Of a DNA stretch of 11,880 bases, positions 1-8,063 are shown in pieces. The stretch is from the NCBI GenBank assembly GCA_013362725.1, contig JABFVP010000494.1, positions 1 through 11,880 of the forward strand. Reading direction: 5' to 3'. Within the stretch, counting starts at the first letter, position 1, and every line of letters begins with the position of its first letter. The position numbers and the translations under genes are program-made. The notes under the pieces were generated by a model. It was not told where the DNA came from. It ran no database searches and saw nothing but the letters and a program-made list of their open reading frames with translations. This DNA is from Cupriavidus sp. (GTDB taxonomy: Bacteria > Pseudomonadota > Gammaproteobacteria > Burkholderiales > Burkholderiaceae).

Positions 1-13
1 GCCAGGAGCTTTC

Positions 14-1369
14 ATGTCAGGACCCAATTCCCTCACGGCCAGCCCGTTCTCCGACCGGGTAGCGGTACCTACCACCGCCGAGCTCTCGCAAGCCGTGCGC
101 GCACTGCTGCCCTATATGGTCGAGACGCTGTCCGGTTTCGTGGCCGCCAAAAGCCCATCGGGCGAAGAGCAGCCCGCGGCGGACTTCATCGAAGGCGCGC
201 TGGCACAACTGGGCCTGGCTTCCGAGCGCATCGCGCTGCGCACCGAGGACATCCGCCACCTGCCGATGTATTCGCCGGCGTGCTGCCCGGATGGCGGCCG
301 CTACAACCTGCTGGCGACGCACCGGCCCAGCCGCAAGGGTGGGCGCTCGGTGCTGTTCAACGGCCATCTCGACGTGGTGCCGACCGGTCCGGAATCGATG
401 TGGAGCCAGCCGCCGTTCGCGCCGGTGGTGAAGGACGGCTGGCTCTATGGCCGCGGCGCCGGCGACATGAAGGGCGGCATCGTGTGCGCGCTGGCCGCGT
501 TCAAGGCGCTGGCCAGCCTGGGCCTGCAGCCGGCCGGGGCGGTCGGCTTCAATGCGGTGCTGGAAGAAGAGAACACCGGCAACGGCGCGCTGGCCACGGT
601 GGCGGCGCTGCGCAGCGCGGTTGGTGCCGGCAAGCTGGCGTCCTTCGACACCGTGATCATTCCCGAGCCGCTGGGCGAGAGCCTGATGAGCGCGCAGGTC
701 GGCGTGTTCTGGATGTTCATCGAGCTGACCGGCAAGCCGGCGCACGCGGCCTACATGACCAGCGGCGTCAACCCGGTCGAGGCCGGCATCGCGGTGATGG
801 AGGACCTGCGCCGGCTCGAAGCCGAATGGAACCGGCCGGAACACCGGCCGGCGGCGTATCGCGACCACGCCCACCCGATCAATTTCAATCTCGGCCAGAT
901 CCAGGGCGGCGAGTGGAACTCGTCGGTGCCGTGCACCTGCACGCTGGGCGTGCGCATCGGCTTCTTCCCCAATATGGATATCGACACGGCCAAGGCCACG
1001 GTGGCAGCGCGCATCCGCGCCACGGTGGAGCGCCTGGCCAGCAATCTCGAACTGCGCATCCGCTATGAAGGCTTCCACGCGCCCGGCTGCGAATTCGATC
1101 TCGATGTGCCCAGCATGCAGGCGCTGGGCGAAGCGCACCGCAAGGTCAATGGCACGCCGATCCGCCGCGAGGCGACCACGGCCACCACCGATGCCCGGCA
1201 TTTCCGCATCGGCCTGGAAACGCCGGTGACCTGCTACGGGCCCGAGGCCCGCAATATCCACGGCATCGACGAATCGGTGTCGCTGGAAAGCATGGTGCGA
1301 GTGACCACGACGCTGGCCCAGTTCCTGCTGGACTGGTGCGGCGTGGAACCGGCCGGCGACGCGGCCTGA
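14..1369 (+). CDS. M20-family metallo-amidohydrolase (ArgE/DapE/CPG2-like deacylase)
   Basis: A 451-residue zinc-dependent hydrolase of peptidase family M20, expected in the cytoplasm, where it would cleave an amide bond such as an N-acyl amino acid or small peptide-like conjugate. Visible metal-site and catalytic residues are His118-x-Asp120 in the NGHLDVV motif, Asp151 in GRGAGDMKGG, the acidic triplet Glu184-186 (by family alignment Glu185 is the general base and Glu186 a ligand), Glu218 in IPEPLG and His416 in NIHGIDE. His244 in KPAHAAY marks the inserted dimerisation domain. The start is supported by AGGAG at 4-8, five bases before the ATG. It lies 71 bp upstream of a peptide-type importer, so it probably acts on the imported compound. 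Automated pipelines would probably call it acetylornithine deacetylase or succinyl-diaminopimelate desuccinylase. Its catabolic neighbours argue against a biosynthetic role; a 4-acetamidobutyrate or other N-acyl-amine deacylase is possible but unproven. Confidence 0.9.
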   Translation: MSGPNSLTASPFSDRVAVPTTAELSQAVRALLPYMVETLSGFVAAKSPSGEEQPAADFIEGALAQLGLASERIALRTEDIRHLPMYSPACCPDGGRYNLLATHRPSRKGGRSVLFNGHLDVVPTGPESMWSQPPFAPVVKDGWLYGRGAGDMKGGIVCALAAFKALASLGLQPAGAVGFNAVLEEENTGNGALATVAALRSAVGAGKLASFDTVIIPEPLGESLMSAQVGVFWMFIELTGKPAHAAYMTSGVNPVEAGIAVMEDLRRLEAEWNRPEHRPAAYRDHAHPINFNLGQIQGGEWNSSVPCTCTLGVRIGFFPNMDIDTAKATVAARIRATVERLASNLELRIRYEGFHAPGCEFDLDVPSMQALGEAHRKVNGTPIRREATTATTDARHFRIGLETPVTCYGPEARNIHGIDESVSLESMVRVTTTLAQFLLDWCGVEPAGDAA

Positions 1370-1440
1370 AGAAGCCGCGCGCAAGCACAACCGGCGCTGC
1401 CATCCCCAAGCCAAAAACGAGCCAACTGAGGAACTGCCCG

Positions 1441-3045
1441 ATGAACCGATTCACGATGCGACTGACCAAGAGCGTGCTGTCGATGGCCTTTGCCGCCGCC
1501 GGCCTCTCGCTGCTGCCGCTGGCGCTGCCCGCGGGCCATGCAATTGCCCAGACCAAGGGCGGCACGCTGTCCGGTATCGTCCAGCCCGAGCCGCCGATCC
1601 TGGTGAGCGCGATGAACTCGCAGGCGCCGACCCAGTACGTGGCCGGCAAGATCTACCAGGGCCTGCTGACCTACAGCCCCGACCTGAAGCCGCAACCGGA
1701 ACTGGCCAAGTCGTGGACCGTATCGCCGGACGGCCTGACCTACACCTTCGAGCTGCAGAAGGGCGTGAAGTGGCATGACGGCAAGCCGTTCACCTCGGCC
1801 GACGTGGTGTTCTCGATCGACAAGATGCTGCGCGACGTGCACGTGCGCACGCGCGCGGTCATCAACAAGTACATGGCCTCGATCCGCGCGGTCAACGACA
1901 GCACCGTCGAGATCAAGCTGAAGGAGCCGTTCCCGCCGTTTATCTCGATGTTCGAGACCGGAACCATGCCGATGATGCCCAAGCACATCTACGACGGCAC
2001 CGACTACCGCAACAACCCGGCCAACCAGAAGCCGATCGGCACCGGCCCCTTCATGTTCAAGGAGTGGAAGAAGGGCGCCTATATCAAGCTGGCGAAGAAC
2101 CCCAACTACTGGAAGGCGGGCAAGCCTTACCTGGATGAGCTGGTGTTCTACGTGATCCCGGATTCGGCCTCGCGCGCCGTGGCGTTCGAGAAGGGCGACG
2201 TGCAGGTGCTGCGCGGCGGCGATGTCGACAACGTCGACGTCAAGCGCCTGCGCGCGCTGCCCAACGTCGAGTACACCACCAAGGGCTGGGAAATGTTCTC
2301 GCCGATGGCGAGCATGCTGCTCAACGAGCGCAAGCCGCCGTTCGACAACGTGAAGGTGCGCCAGGCGGTGATGCACGTGCTCAACCGCAAGATGATCGTC
2401 AACAACATCTTCTTCGGCATGGGCAAGCCGGCGGTGAGCCCGTTTTCGTCGACCACGCTGTTCTTCGACAAGAACATGCCCGAGTACGACTTCAACCTGA
2501 AGAAGGCGCGCGAGCTGGTCAAGGCGTCGGGTGTCGACGTGGGCAAGTACCCGGTCAAGATCCTGTCGACCTCGTACGGCGCCAACTGGGACCGCCTGGA
2601 CGAGTACGTCAAGCAGATGCTCGAGCAGCTCGGCTTCAAGGTCAGCATCGAGTCGGCCGATGCCGGCACCTGGTCGGCGCGCGTCAGCAACTGGGAGTTC
2701 GACCTGACCACCACCTACACCTACCAGTACGGCGACCCCGCGCTGGGCGTCGAGCGGCTCTACGTGACGCGCAATATCGTCAAGGGCACGCCGTTCGCCA
2801 ACGTGCAGGGCTACAGCAATCCGAAGGCGGATGAGCTGTGGGCCAAGGCCGGCTCGACCATGGACACCGCGGAGCGCCAGAAGCTGTACAGCGAACTGCA
2901 GAAGATCCTGGTGACCGACGTGGCCAACGCCAACCTATTCGAGGTGGAGTTCCCCACGCTGTACCGCAAGCATGTCAGGAACCTCGTGACCACCGCCATC
3001 GGCCTGAACGAGTCCTTCGACAACGTCTCGATCGAGAAGAACTGA
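1441..3045 (+). CDS. ABC importer periplasmic binding protein, family 5 (dipeptide/oligopeptide type)
   Basis: A 534-residue solute-binding protein (SBP_bac_5 family, DppA/OppA type) that would capture the substrate in the periplasm for the permeases encoded just downstream. The N-terminus is a typical Sec signal peptide: basic residues Arg3, Arg7 and Lys10, a hydrophobic stretch at about 12-31, and a likely signal-peptidase I site after Ala34-Ile-Ala36. No lipobox cysteine is seen. Family hallmarks follow: a Leu-Ala-Lys-Ser-Trp segment with a typical SPDGLTYTF, the KWHDGKPFTSADVVFS block, and GTGPFMFKEWKKG. The frame is open further upstream to 1336, but the start at 1441 gives the signal peptide at the terminus and has GAGGA at 1428-1432 eight bases ahead. 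Known ligands of the family include peptides, glutathione, nickel chelates, sugars and opines, so the ligand cannot be read from the sequence. The neighbouring amidohydrolases and GABA genes suggest an amide-containing amine or amino acid. Confidence 0.92.
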   Translation: MNRFTMRLTKSVLSMAFAAAGLSLLPLALPAGHAIAQTKGGTLSGIVQPEPPILVSAMNSQAPTQYVAGKIYQGLLTYSPDLKPQPELAKSWTVSPDGLTYTFELQKGVKWHDGKPFTSADVVFSIDKMLRDVHVRTRAVINKYMASIRAVNDSTVEIKLKEPFPPFISMFETGTMPMMPKHIYDGTDYRNNPANQKPIGTGPFMFKEWKKGAYIKLAKNPNYWKAGKPYLDELVFYVIPDSASRAVAFEKGDVQVLRGGDVDNVDVKRLRALPNVEYTTKGWEMFSPMASMLLNERKPPFDNVKVRQAVMHVLNRKMIVNNIFFGMGKPAVSPFSSTTLFFDKNMPEYDFNLKKARELVKASGVDVGKYPVKILSTSYGANWDRLDEYVKQMLEQLGFKVSIESADAGTWSARVSNWEFDLTTTYTYQYGDPALGVERLYVTRNIVKGTPFANVQGYSNPKADELWAKAGSTMDTAERQKLYSELQKILVTDVANANLFEVEFPTLYRKHVRNLVTTAIGLNESFDNVSIEKN

Positions 3046-3062
3046 GCGCGACCGGAGCCACG

Positions 3063-3086
3063 GCCCGCGCCTGAGCCGGCGCGGGC
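3063..3086 (+). promoter_or_regulatory. Intercistronic stem-loop between binding-protein and permease genes
   Basis: A perfect inverted repeat with a 9-bp all-G/C stem: GCCCGCGCC at 3063-3071 pairs with GGCGCGGGC at 3078-3086 around a 6-base loop, TGAGCC. It begins 17 bases after the binding-protein stop codon and is followed by a C/G-rich stretch with no run of T, so it does not fit a strong intrinsic terminator. In ABC import operons, a hairpin at this place commonly protects the 3' end of the binding-protein mRNA or partly attenuates transcription, so that binding protein exceeds permease. That role is inferred here from position and structure. Confidence 0.6.
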
Positions 3087-3192
3087 AGCCCGCCCTAAGC
3101 CTGAAATCCGTTGCCATCGCCGCGCCCCGCAGGGGGAACGGCGAGGGCCAGCTGCATCCCAGTGCCGCGGTGGCCAGCCCGGCCGCCAGCGT

Positions 3193-3196
3193 GGAG
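3193..3196 (+). promoter_or_regulatory. Ribosome-binding site that fixes the permease GTG start
   Basis: GGAG at 3193-3196 lies six bases before a GTG at 3203. An earlier in-frame GTG at 3170 has no purine-rich site before it, so 3203 is the preferred start of the DppB-like permease. Confidence 0.6.
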
Positions 3197-3202
3197 CAAG
3201 CC

Positions 3203-4207
3203 GTGAACTTTCTATCCTTTCTTGGCGCCCGTCTCGGAAAGGCCGTCGTGGTCGTCCTTGGCGTGGTCGTCATCAACTTCTTCCTGATCCGGATGGCGCC
3301 GGGCGACCCGGCCACCGTGATGGCGGGCGAAGCCGGTGCCGGCGATGCCGCCTTCGTCAACCAGCTGCGCGAGCAGTTCGGGCTGGACAAGCCCGTGCTG
3401 ACCCAGCTCGGCATCTATCTGAAGGGCGTGGCACAGCTTGACCTGGGCTACTCCTACCGCAACCACCTGCCGGTGCTGGACCTGATCCTCGACCGGCTGC
3501 CCGCGACCTTCCTGCTGATGAGCGGGGCGTTTCTCTTTTCCATCGTGCTGGGCGTGCTGCTCGGCGTGATCGCGGCGAGCACCCGCTACGAGAACCGCCG
3601 CCGCTGGATCGACAGCGCGGTGATGTCGGGCGCGCTGCTGCTTTATGCGACGCCGCTGTTCTGGCTGTCGCTGATGGCCATCATCCTGTTCTCAGTGGTG
3701 CTGGGCTGGCTGCCCGCCTTTGGCATGGAGACCATCGGCGCCGGCTACACCGGCCTGGCCCGCGTCAAGGACGTGGCGCTGCACATGATCCTGCCGACCG
3801 TGTCGCTGGGCTGCTTCTTCATGGCCGTGTACGTGCGCCTGACGCGCGCATCCATGCTGGAGGTGATGGGCATGGACTATGTCAAGACCGCGCGCGCCAA
3901 GGGCGTGCCGGCCGGCCGCGTGATCCGCGTGCATGTGCTGCGCAACGCGCTGCTGCCGGTGATCACCTTTGCCGGCATCCAGCTGGGCCAGATGGCGGGC
4001 GGCGCGGTGCTGACCGAGACCGTGTTCTCGTGGCCGGGCATCGGCCGGCTGATGTTCGATGCGCTGCTGCAGCGCGACTACCAGCTGCTGCTGGGCATCT
4101 TCTTCGTGACCTCGGCGCTGGTGGTGTTCTTCAACCTGGTGACCGACGTGATCTACCGCTTTATCGACCCGCGCATTGCCGCGGGCGGCAAGGGAGCCAC
4201 CGCATGA
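3203..4207 (+). CDS. ABC importer inner-membrane permease, DppB/OppB type
   Basis: A 334-residue permease and one of the two membrane halves of the peptide-type importer. The first membrane segment (about residues 8-29) runs into the family hallmark RMAPGDPA, followed by a periplasmic stretch and about five more hydrophobic segments. The cytoplasmic coupling (EAA) loop that contacts the ATPase is clear at about residues 213-245 (MDYVKTARAKGV followed by VLRNALLP). The C-terminal motif FSWPGIGRL and the ending YRFIDPRI are also typical of DppB-like proteins. I chose the GTG at 3203, although the frame is open to 3170, because of the GGAG six bases ahead and because the shorter protein begins directly before the first membrane helix, as is usual for the family. 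Its stop overlaps the start of the next permease by four bases, so the two are probably translationally coupled. Confidence 0.93.
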   Translation: MNFLSFLGARLGKAVVVVLGVVVINFFLIRMAPGDPATVMAGEAGAGDAAFVNQLREQFGLDKPVLTQLGIYLKGVAQLDLGYSYRNHLPVLDLILDRLPATFLLMSGAFLFSIVLGVLLGVIAASTRYENRRRWIDSAVMSGALLLYATPLFWLSLMAIILFSVVLGWLPAFGMETIGAGYTGLARVKDVALHMILPTVSLGCFFMAVYVRLTRASMLEVMGMDYVKTARAKGVPAGRVIRVHVLRNALLPVITFAGIQLGQMAGGAVLTETVFSWPGIGRLMFDALLQRDYQLLLGIFFVTSALVVFFNLVTDVIYRFIDPRIAAGGKGATA

Positions 4208-5043
4208 AAGCCTTCCTGCAACGTTATTGCCGCAACCATGGCGCGGTGATCGGCCTGCTGGTGCTGCTGTCAGTGCTGGCGCTGGCGCTGCTCGCGCCCG
4301 TGTTCTACGAAGAGTCGCCGTGGCTGATGGTGGCCGAGCCGCTGGTGCAGCCGTTCACCGACCCGGCGCTTCCGTTCGGCACCGACATGCTCGGCCGCGA
4401 CATCACCGCCGGCATGCTGTATGGCGCCCGGGTCTCGCTGCTGGTCGGCGTGATCTCCACCGCGGTGGCGCTCGCCGTCGGCATCGCCGTGGGGGCGGTT
4501 GCGGGCTATTGCGGCGGCCGTGTCGACGATGCGCTGATGCGCATCACCGAGTTCTTCCAGACCATTCCGCAACTGGCTATGGCGGTAGTGATCGTGGCGA
4601 TCTTCAACCCGTCGATCTATTCCATCGTCGCCGCCATCTCGGTGGTGTCGTGGCCGCCGGTGGCGCGCCTGGTGCGCGGCGAGTTCCTGTCGCTCAAGCA
4701 GCGCGAATTCGTGCAGGCCGCGGTGGTGATCGGGCAGAAGCCGGTGCGCATCATCGCCACGCAGATCCTGCCCAATGCGATGTCGCCGATCATCGTGTCG
4801 GCGTCGTTCATGGTCGCCACCGCGATCCTGACCGAGTCGGCGCTGGCCTTCCTGGGCCTGGGCGACCGCAACATGATGAGCTGGGGCTTCATGATCGGGG
4901 CGGCGCGCACCATGATCCGCGAAGCGTGGTGGATGAGCGTGTGGCCCGGCGTGGCGATCCTGCTGACGGTGCTGTCGATCAACCTGATCGGCGAGGGCCT
5001 GAACGACGCCATGAACCCGCAGCTGCGCCGCCGCGGCGAGTGA
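4204..5043 (+). CDS. ABC importer inner-membrane permease, DppC/OppC type
   Basis: A 279-residue partner permease that would form a heterodimeric channel with the preceding DppB-like protein. Visible features are an N-terminal membrane helix at about residues 14-34, the family motif PFGTDMLGRDI at about 57-68, several further helices, and the ATPase-contacting EAA loop at about 167-196 (REFVQAAVVIGQKP, then ILPNAMSPI). The C-terminal half carries ALAFLGLGD and ends with the NLIGEGLNDAMNPQLRR signature typical of DppC. The frame is open well upstream, but that part is the neighbour's coding region read in another frame. The ATG at 4204 overlaps the previous stop (ATGA) and has GGGAG a few bases ahead. 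The length is normal for the family. Confidence 0.94.
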   Translation: MKAFLQRYCRNHGAVIGLLVLLSVLALALLAPVFYEESPWLMVAEPLVQPFTDPALPFGTDMLGRDITAGMLYGARVSLLVGVISTAVALAVGIAVGAVAGYCGGRVDDALMRITEFFQTIPQLAMAVVIVAIFNPSIYSIVAAISVVSWPPVARLVRGEFLSLKQREFVQAAVVIGQKPVRIIATQILPNAMSPIIVSASFMVATAILTESALAFLGLGDRNMMSWGFMIGAARTMIREAWWMSVWPGVAILLTVLSINLIGEGLNDAMNPQLRRRGE

Positions 5044-5075
5044 GCGCCCGCCCTGCACCAGCAAAGGACAAAGTG

Positions 5076-6713
5076 ATGAAGACCAGCGACCAAGCGCCCC
5101 TGCTGTCGATCCGCAATCTGTCGATCGCGCTGCCCGCGGGCGGCGACCGGCCCTACGCGGTGCGCGATATCTCCTATGACCTGCATGCCGGCGAGATCCT
5201 CTGCATCGTCGGCGAGTCGGGTTCGGGCAAGTCGATGAGCGCCAACGCCATCATGGGCCTGCTGCCGACCTACCTGAAACCGGAGCAGGGCCGGATCCTG
5301 TTCAAGGGCCGCGACCTGCTGACGCAGGACGAAGCCACGCTGCTCGGCATGCGCGGCAAGGACATGGCCATGGTGTTCCAGGAGCCGCTGTCCGCGCTGA
5401 ACCCGGTGATGACCGTGGGCGACCAGATCGCCGAGGTCATGCGCGTGCACAACGCCTGTCCGGGCGAGGTGCGTGCGCGCCGGGTGCTCGAGTTGCTGGA
5501 GTTCGTCGGCCTGCCCGATCCGGCCACGCTGATGCATGCGTATCCCTTCCGCCTGTCGGGCGGCCAGCGCCAGCGGGTGGTGATCGCCATGGCGCTGGCG
5601 CTCGAACCGGCTCTGCTGATTGCCGACGAGCCGACCACCGCGCTCGACGTGACCACGCAGGCGCAGATTCTCGACCTGATCCGCCGCATCCAGGCCGAGA
5701 AGGGCATGGGCGTGATGTTCGTCACCCATGACTTCGGCGTGGTCGCCGAGATCGCGGATCGCGTGGCGGTGATGGAGAAGGGCGTGCTGGTGGAGATGGG
5801 CAGCGCCGACCAGGTGTTGAACCGTCCGCAGCATCCCTATACCAGGCGCCTGATCGGCGCGGTGCCGCATGGCCGAGCCGGCGAGCGCGGGCGCAACGAC
5901 AGCGAGACCGTGCTGGAAGTGCGCGACCTGCGCAAAACCTATGTGACCGGCGGCGGGCTCTTCACCAAAAAGCGCGTGGTACGTGCGGTGGATGGGGTCA
6001 GCTTCACCGTGCGCCGTGGCGAGACGCTTGGCATCGTCGGCGAGTCCGGTTCGGGCAAGTCGACCATCGGCAAGTGCCTGCTGCGCCTGACGGATATCGA
6101 TGGCGGGGCGCTGATGTTCGATGGGCAGGACATCGCCACTCTGTCCGAGCGGCAGTTTCGTCGACTGCGTCGCGACGTGCAGATGATCTTCCAGGATCCT
6201 TTTGCTTCGCTCAATCCGCGCCATACGGTGGGCCGCATCATCACCGATGGCCCCGTCGCCAATGGCGTGCCGCTGGCCGCCGCGCAGGCGCGGGCGCGTG
6301 AACTGCTGCAACTGGTGGGGCTGGAGGCGTCCGCATTTGACCGCTATCCCAACCAGTTCTCCGGCGGCCAGCGCCAGCGCATCGGCATTGCGCGGGCACT
6401 GGCGCTCGAACCGAAGCTGCTGGTGGCCGACGAGTCGGTCTCTGCGCTCGATGTCTCGGTGCAGGCGCAGGTGCTGGAGCTGCTGGCCGACCTGCAGAAG
6501 CGCATGAATATCGGCCTGATCTTCATTACCCATGACCTGCGCGTCGCCGCGCAGATCTGCCACCACGTGATCGTGATGCACAAGGGCCGCGTGGTCGAGT
6601 CCGGCCCACCGGGGCAGATCTTCGACGCTCCGCAGCACGCGTACACGCAGCGCCTGATCGGCGCGATTCCCGGCAAGGAATGGGACCCCACACTGATCCG
6701 CGTTGCCGCCTGA
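5076..6713 (+). CDS. Fused double ATPase of peptide-type ABC importer (DppD-DppF fusion, GsiA-like)
   Basis: A 545-residue cytoplasmic protein with two complete ABC ATPase domains, powering the importer alone in place of separate DppD and DppF subunits. Domain 1: Walker A GESGSGKS at 46-53, signature LSGGQ at 160-164, Walker B Asp184 with catalytic Glu185, switch His218, and the peptide-transporter C-terminal motif from His253 (HPYTRRLIGAVP). Domain 2: Walker A GESGSGKS at 322-329, signature FSGGQ at 428-432, Walker B Asp452-Glu453, and a second C-terminal motif from His521 (HAYTQRLIGAIP). Both sites look catalytically intact. In domain 2 the usual Asp-Glu-Pro of Walker B is Asp-Glu-Ser, a mild variant. 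The ATG at 5076 is preceded by AAAGGA at 5063-5068; the upstream open frame overlaps the dppC-like gene and is not coding. The two-domain layout resembles glutathione importer GsiA, but layout alone does not give the substrate. Confidence 0.95.
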   Translation: MKTSDQAPLLSIRNLSIALPAGGDRPYAVRDISYDLHAGEILCIVGESGSGKSMSANAIMGLLPTYLKPEQGRILFKGRDLLTQDEATLLGMRGKDMAMVFQEPLSALNPVMTVGDQIAEVMRVHNACPGEVRARRVLELLEFVGLPDPATLMHAYPFRLSGGQRQRVVIAMALALEPALLIADEPTTALDVTTQAQILDLIRRIQAEKGMGVMFVTHDFGVVAEIADRVAVMEKGVLVEMGSADQVLNRPQHPYTRRLIGAVPHGRAGERGRNDSETVLEVRDLRKTYVTGGGLFTKKRVVRAVDGVSFTVRRGETLGIVGESGSGKSTIGKCLLRLTDIDGGALMFDGQDIATLSERQFRRLRRDVQMIFQDPFASLNPRHTVGRIITDGPVANGVPLAAAQARARELLQLVGLEASAFDRYPNQFSGGQRQRIGIARALALEPKLLVADESVSALDVSVQAQVLELLADLQKRMNIGLIFITHDLRVAAQICHHVIVMHKGRVVESGPPGQIFDAPQHAYTQRLIGAIPGKEWDPTLIRVAA

Positions 6714-6765
6714 GCGGCACGGGCACCAACCACGTCGCAACCGCGAAGACACACTGGAGAGAAGT

Positions 6766-8028
6766 ATGAAGAACGCCGAACTGGTTCGCCGCAAGGACGC
6801 CGCCACCCCGCGCGGCGTGGGCGTGATGTGCAACTTCTACGCAGAGCGCGCGCTGAACTCGGAGATCTGGGATGTCGAGGGCAAGCGCTACATCGACTTC
6901 GCCGCCGGCATCGCCGTGCTCAACACCGGCCACCGCCATCCGCGCCTGGTCGAAGCAGTCGAGCAGCAGCTTGGGCGTTTCACTCACACCGCCTACCAGA
7001 TCGTGCCCTACGCCAGCTATATCGAGCTGGCCGAGAAGATCAACCGCCGTGCGCCGGGCCGCCCGGCCAAGAAGACTGCCTTCTTCACCACCGGCGCCGA
7101 GGCGGTGGAGAATGCCATCAAGATCGCACGCGCCGCCACCGGCCGGCCCGGCGTGATCGCGTTTTCCGGCGGCTTCCACGGCCGCACCATGATGGGCATG
7201 GCGCTGACCGGCAAGGTCGCGCCGTACAAGATCGGCTTCGGGCCGTTCCCGGGCGAGGTCTACCACGCGCCGTATCCGTGCGCGCTGCACGGCGTCAGCA
7301 CCGAGGATTCGCTCAAGGCGCTGCAGCACCTGTTCAAGGCGGACATCGATCCCAAGCGCGTGGCTGCCATCATCTTTGAGCCCGTGCAGGGCGAGGGCGG
7401 CTTCAACGTCGCGCCGGCCGATTTCGTGCGCGCGCTGCGCGCGGCCTGCGACGAGCACGGCATCCTGCTGATCGCCGATGAAGTGCAGACCGGCTTCGGC
7501 CGCACCGGCAAGCTGTTTGCGATGGAGCATTACGACGTGGCGCCGGACCTGACCACCATGGCCAAGAGCCTGGCCGGCGGCATGCCGTTGTCGGCAGTGT
7601 GCGGGCGCGCCGAAGTGATGGATGCGCCCGCGCCCGGCGGGCTGGGCGGCACGTATGCCGGCAACCCGCTGGCGGTGGCGTCGGCGCTGGCAGTACTGGA
7701 CGTGCTCGAAAGCGAAAAGCTGATCGAACGCGGCGCGGAACTGGGCCAGCGTCTGATGGCGCGCCTGGAAAGCCTGCGTCCGCGCGTGCCGCAGATCGCA
7801 GAAGTGCGTGGAGTCGGCGCCATGGTGGCGGTGGAATTCCGCCAGGCCGACGGCAGCGCCGATCCCGACTTTACGCGCACGGTGCAGAACCGCGCCCTGG
7901 AAAAAGGCCTGCTGCTGCTGTCGTGCGGCGTGTACGGCAACGTGATCCGCTTCCTGTTCCCGCTGACGATCCAGGACGAAGTGATGAACGAAGGCCTGGA
8001 CATCCTGGGCGAAGCACTGACGCGCTGA
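6766..8028 (+). CDS. gabT: 4-aminobutyrate:2-oxoglutarate aminotransferase
   Basis: A 420-residue class-III, PLP-dependent aminotransferase that transfers the amino group of GABA to 2-oxoglutarate, giving succinate semialdehyde and glutamate. The PLP lysine is Lys267 in MAKSLAGGMPL, and the ring-nitrogen aspartate is Asp238 in IADEVQTGFGRTG. Residues that set GABA specificity in E. coli GabT have counterparts at nearly the same offset: Ile49 in GIAVLNTGH, Arg140 in FHGRTMMG, Glu210 in EPVQGEGG, and Arg395 in YGNVIRFLFP (R398 in E. coli). This supports GABA over ornithine or acetylornithine as substrate, although 5-aminovalerate is commonly also accepted by the family. The ATG at 6766 follows a GGAGAG site at 6756-6761; the in-frame upstream extension runs into the previous gene's end. 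gabD follows 35 bp later, giving the full two-step GABA route to succinate. Confidence 0.94.
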   Translation: MKNAELVRRKDAATPRGVGVMCNFYAERALNSEIWDVEGKRYIDFAAGIAVLNTGHRHPRLVEAVEQQLGRFTHTAYQIVPYASYIELAEKINRRAPGRPAKKTAFFTTGAEAVENAIKIARAATGRPGVIAFSGGFHGRTMMGMALTGKVAPYKIGFGPFPGEVYHAPYPCALHGVSTEDSLKALQHLFKADIDPKRVAAIIFEPVQGEGGFNVAPADFVRALRAACDEHGILLIADEVQTGFGRTGKLFAMEHYDVAPDLTTMAKSLAGGMPLSAVCGRAEVMDAPAPGGLGGTYAGNPLAVASALAVLDVLESEKLIERGAELGQRLMARLESLRPRVPQIAEVRGVGAMVAVEFRQADGSADPDFTRTVQNRALEKGLLLLSCGVYGNVIRFLFPLTIQDEVMNEGLDILGEALTR

Positions 8029-8063
8029 CCTGCCCACTTCCATCGATACCACAGAGACTACCC

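Noticed and set aside
17..1414. 465-codon minus-strand frame opposite the M20 gene
   Set aside because: No family motif is visible, whereas the + strand frame has all M20 metal ligands and a good ribosome site.
1336..1440. Upstream extension of the binding-protein frame into the M20 gene
   Set aside because: It would bury the signal peptide behind an Arg/Lys-rich stretch; the ATG at 1441 has its own ribosome site.
3063..3095. Hairpin as an intrinsic terminator that ends transcription after the binding-protein gene
   Set aside because: No T-run follows the stem, and the cognate permease and ATPase genes directly downstream need to be expressed.
3111..3140. TTGCCA at 3111-3116 as the -35 box of an internal promoter
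   Set aside because: No TATAAT-like element occurs 16-18 bases downstream; that stretch is G/C-rich.
3170..3202. Longer N-terminus for the DppB-like permease from the GTG at 3170
   Set aside because: No ribosome site precedes it; GGAG six bases before the GTG at 3203 and the family's usual N-terminus favour the shorter form.
4617..6833. 738-codon open frame on the minus strand opposite the permease and ATPase genes
   Set aside because: Same bias artefact: a low-complexity His/Arg/Gln-rich translation that spans several well-supported + strand genes.
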